A stretch of DNA of 64,000 bases from Xanthomonas pisi DSM 18956 (GTDB lineage Bacteria > Pseudomonadota > Gammaproteobacteria > Xanthomonadales > Xanthomonadaceae). How positions within the stretch are numbered: position 1 is the stretch's first letter; every line of letters begins with the position of its first letter. The stretch spans positions 67,176-131,175 of the forward strand of contig NZ_JPLE01000017.1 in assembly GCF_001010415.1 (NCBI RefSeq), given 5' to 3'. Below are positions 60,131-64,000 of this stretch, piece after piece. A program made the translations under genes and the position numbers. The notes beneath the pieces are model-generated. The model had not been told where the DNA came from, did not search any database, and worked only from the letters and a program-made list of their open reading frames with translations.

Positions 60131-60505
60131 GACCATCCTGTGCTGTGGCTGATGCGCCGATTGTACGACCTGGCGCAGCAATGGTTGCGCCTGAAACAGC
60201 TGACCCGGAGCACAACGCGGTGCCGGAATTTTGTGCAGCGCGCCAAAGGCGCGTACACTTGCCGGGTCTGCATGCGGCCGTCCGTTTCCCTTTGGGACCG
60301 CCGGCGAGGCCAGGATCGCTCGATCCGCTCGCCCGCCCCACCCGACGCCTTTCGTGGTGCCGACAAACCCATCGCTTCTTGATTGGGTTGTTCCACCATC
60401 TCGCAGCGCGGTTCACGGGAACGCTCCGAGCCTCACTTTTTGCATCTGCAATGCGTTTGCGCTCCGGGCCTGGCCTGGTGGCGACGCTTTACTTGGAGCT
60501 TCCTG
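60131..60505 (+). other. Intergenic and long leader region of the RNA helicase gene
   Basis: The region holds 375 bases without a supportable gene. The left part must include the promoter of the fumarylacetoacetase operon. The right part, from about 60266, would be a leader of roughly 240 nucleotides on the helicase transcript if the promoter at 60231-60259 is used. GGAG at 60495-60498 is the likely ribosome site. Confidence 0.5.
60231..60259 (+). promoter_or_regulatory. Candidate rhlE promoter with palindromic spacer
   Basis: TTGTGC (60231-60236) and TACACT (60254-60259) are 17 bases apart. The spacer contains a perfect inverted repeat CGCGCC-AAA-GGCGCG (60239-60253), positioned where a bound regulator would sit on the promoter face. 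Confidence 0.5.
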
Positions 60506-61894
<1,389 letters not shown>

Positions 61895-61935
61895 ATGCCG
61901 CGCGCCGGGTCACCGGCGCAAAGACACGAGGTAAT

Positions 61936-61966
61936 AAAAAAAGCCGCCCTTCGGGGCGGCTTTTTT
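61936..61966 (+). terminator. Intrinsic terminator after rhlE
   Basis: Arms AAAAAAGCCGCCC and GGGCGGCTTTTTT enclose a TTCG tetraloop, ending in a T-run on the + strand; the A-run on the left lets it also work in reverse for the convergent peptidase gene. Confidence 0.92.
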
Positions 61967-62074
61967 GTTGGTGCATGCCGGGCAATGTGGCGTGTCGCTA
62001 ACGGCGCATGCCAGAGGCGTACGACGCAGCTTGCTTGCACCGGGATGACACCTGTCAGACCGCGTCCTCGCCGC

Positions 62075-64000
62075 CTAGCCTTCGATCAATGCGGTGTTGC
62101 GATCGATTGCCTCGCGGTAGCGATCCAGCACTGCGGCGGTCTGCACGATGTAGGCGCTCAGATCGTCCCAACGCCGGTCTTCCAGCGCTTCGCGGATGCC
62201 GGGCAGGGTCTTGACCTCGTAGCCGGTGGCCAGGCCGGGGGCGTAGATCAGATTGCGGTACCACGGCCGCCCCGGCAAACCGCCCTCGGCCAACAGGGTC
62301 TGATCGATGCGCTGCAGCGAGACGTTGAGCTTGACGCGCACACCTACATCAAGCCTGCCGCCGCGCGATACCAGGGCTTGGTCATAGCGTTTGGCACTGG
62401 TTTGCAGGCGGGCGATGGCTTGATCCAATGCGGTGAAATCGATCTCCGGCACCGCCACTTTCGGCTCCGGGGCACGTTGCGGGCGATTGGGATTGTCGAC
62501 TGCCGCGTAGGCACCGGCCTGCAACAACTCGGCCTGCGTGCGTGCGGCAGTACGATCGCTGTCGGCCTGTTGTTTGAGTTCCTGCGCGTAGCCGGACACC
62601 GCATCGGCGAAGTCGCCGAAGCGCTGCGGCAATACCGGTGCGTTGGCGACGCGCAACACCGTGCGGCCGACCGTCTGCGACAACAGCGGCAGATAGCTGA
62701 AATCCGGGTCGATGTAGCGCGCGAAGTAATCGTAGGAGTCGTACAGCGAGTGATAGACACCGCTACCGCCGCCCTGCCCGCCATAGCCCAGATCCAAAGT
62801 GGCTAGCCCCAGATGCTGCAGGAACGGGCTGTAGTCGCTGCCCGAGCCCAGCGCCTTGAGCGGCACGTCGCCGCCGGCCGCGGCCTGCTTGGCAATGTCT
62901 TTCTGTGCGGGCTTGGCGGTGGTTGCCAATGCGTCGATGCGGGCACGGGCGCGTTGCCGTTCGAGCACGCTCACGCCGCTGTCCGGATCCTGCACATCGG
63001 CCGCCACGCTGTTGACCAACCGTTGCAACGCGTGACTGCCGCCGGCATTGAGAAAGCCGCGCCCGTTGCCGTCGGTGTTGACGTACAGCACCGCCTTGCG
63101 GCGCAACTCATCGGCGTGTTGCTCGGCCCATTCGGTAGAGCCGAGCAAGCCGGCTTCTTCGCCATCCCAGCTGGCGTAGACGAGCGTGCGCTTGGGACGC
63201 TGGCCCTGCTTGGCCAGCTCGCCGATCGCCTTGGCTTCGGCCAGCAAGGCGGTGGTGCCCGAGAGCGGATCGGCCGCACCGAATACCCAGCCGTCGCGGT
63301 GATTGCCGCGCACCACCCACTGATCCGGATATTCGCTGCCACGCAGGGTGGCGATGACGTTGTAGATGGTCTTGCTGCCCCATTCCGCATCCACTTTCAG
63401 ATGCACGCGCGCGGTGCCGTCGCCGCCGATGCGGTAGGTGATCGGCAGCGCGCCGCGCCAGTCTTCCGGTGCCACCGGCCCGCCCAGCGCGGCCAGGAAT
63501 GGCTGCGCGTCGCCCCAACTGATCGGCAGGGTCGGGATCTTCAACACGCTGCCGGCCTGGTCGATCTTCAGGCGTTTGGCGCCTTTGCTTGCGCCAACGC
63601 CCGGGGTGAGCGGATCGCCGGGATAGATCGCGAAATTGGCGACCGAGCCGCGTTGCACGCTCCACTGGTTGCGCGCCGGGCCATCCGGATACGCCCGATC
63701 CTGAAAATAACCGTCGTCGCGCGGATCGGAGTAGATGATCGCGCCGATCGCGCCATGCTCCTGCGCCAAGCGCGGCTTGAGCCCGCGCCAGCCCTTGCCG
63801 TAGCGGGCGATGACGACCTTGCCGCGCACATCCACGCCGTTGCGCGCCAGCGCTTCGTAGTCTTCGGCGATGCCGTAATTGACGTAGACCAGATCGCCGG
63901 TGACATCGCCATTGCCGCCGTAGATCACATACGGCGGCAGCACGTTTTCGGTCTGGGTGGAGGTGCTGTCGCCCGGCAGCGGCGGCTCCTTGAGACGGGC
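62075..64000 (-). CDS. M28 family metallopeptidase, glutamate carboxypeptidase II-like (partial)
   Basis: The reading frame is open to the window edge, so the N-terminus (signal peptide and start) lies beyond base 64000. The 641 codons present resemble glutamate carboxypeptidase II and transferrin-receptor-like proteins. A protease-associated domain (NVLPPYVIYGGNGDVTGDLV, KVVIARYGKGWRGLKPRLA) precedes the M28 catalytic core. Zinc ligands and catalytic residues are visible in GNHRDGWVFGAADPLSGT (His and Asp), ASWDGEEAGLLGSTEW (Glu-Glu), YVNTDGNG (Asp) and GVYHSLYDSYDYF (His). The C-terminal helical dimerisation domain begins near FTALDQAIARLQTSAKRYDQ. Probably a secreted or periplasmic exopeptidase for acidic peptides. 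Confidence 0.9.
   Translation of the reverse strand, partial: ARLKEPPLPGDSTSTQTENVLPPYVIYGGNGDVTGDLVYVNYGIAEDYEALARNGVDVRGKVVIARYGKGWRGLKPRLAQEHGAIGAIIYSDPRDDGYFQDRAYPDGPARNQWSVQRGSVANFAIYPGDPLTPGVGASKGAKRLKIDQAGSVLKIPTLPISWGDAQPFLAALGGPVAPEDWRGALPITYRIGGDGTARVHLKVDAEWGSKTIYNVIATLRGSEYPDQWVVRGNHRDGWVFGAADPLSGTTALLAEAKAIGELAKQGQRPKRTLVYASWDGEEAGLLGSTEWAEQHADELRRKAVLYVNTDGNGRGFLNAGGSHALQRLVNSVAADVQDPDSGVSVLERQRARARIDALATTAKPAQKDIAKQAAAGGDVPLKALGSGSDYSPFLQHLGLATLDLGYGGQGGGSGVYHSLYDSYDYFARYIDPDFSYLPLLSQTVGRTVLRVANAPVLPQRFGDFADAVSGYAQELKQQADSDRTAARTQAELLQAGAYAAVDNPNRPQRAPEPKVAVPEIDFTALDQAIARLQTSAKRYDQALVSRGGRLDVGVRVKLNVSLQRIDQTLLAEGGLPGRPWYRNLIYAPGLATGYEVKTLPGIREALEDRRWDDLSAYIVQTAAVLDRYREAIDRNTALIEG

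Overview
The window reads as chromosomal DNA of a plant-associated Xanthomonas. Protein-coding density is high, the backbone is very G+C-rich, and three sets of genes are in Xanthomonas-typical company: xanA/xanB, the rmlBACD dTDP-rhamnose operon, and an lpsI/lpsJ-like CoA-transferase pair next to etfBA. A lipopolysaccharide gene block runs between etfBA and metB, the usual site of the variable O-antigen locus in this genus. Tandem secreted pectate lyases fit a plant pathogen. The species call is an inference from gene content and order; no database comparison was possible. No rRNA, tRNA or CRISPR array was seen.

Layout. Bases 1-8011 hold a lytic transglycosylase, two tandem pectate lyases, an unassigned 0.8 kb stretch, a pssA-holD-rimI operon and a small DUF4124 protein. 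Bases 8275-16561 hold proS, an H-NS-type nucleoid protein, a ThrE-type exporter, an MlaE/F/D-type lipid transport operon with an auxiliary lipoprotein, and an AlkB-like dioxygenase. Bases 16687-30238 are the precursor-sugar block: ETF-ubiquinone oxidoreductase followed at once by a WbsX/RgpF-type glycan gene, a CoA transferase, xanA-xanB (GDP-mannose and glucose-1-phosphate supply), rmlDCAB (dTDP-L-rhamnose supply) and etfBA.

Bases 30398-52011 are the glycan island, visibly poorer in G+C than its flanks. Its left half contains an integral-membrane flippase-like protein and then a tightly packed cassette: HAD-UbiA fusion, DprE1-like FAD oxidase, DprE2-like reductase, methyltransferase, epimerase, FAD oxidoreductase, GtrA-type protein and a polytopic membrane protein. 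The gene set mirrors the mycobacterial pathway that makes and uses decaprenyl-phospho-arabinofuranose, so I propose a polyprenyl-phosphate-linked pentofuranose donor for a cell-surface glycan. The centre carries two mirrored, divergent modules, each a large polytopic protein followed by a small extracytoplasmic partner. One partner is interrupted at a run of eight G residues. The right half, transcribed away from metB, encodes the O-antigen ABC exporter Wzm/Wzt, an O-acetyltransferase, a methyltransferase with a C-terminal coiled coil and two related glycosyltransferases.

Bases 52004-64000 return to the backbone: metB and a cystathionine beta-synthase, a DUF465 protein, an OmpA-like/DUF4398 pair, pilU, a cluster of palindromic repeats, two tyrosine-degradation enzymes, the RNA helicase rhlE and an M28 peptidase cut by the window edge.

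Main points for follow-up: the DprE-like pentofuranose cassette; the mirrored membrane modules with the G8 frameshift; the methyltransferase with a coiled-coil tail as a possible chain terminator for the Wzm/Wzt system; and an easily missed holD homologue upstream of rimI.
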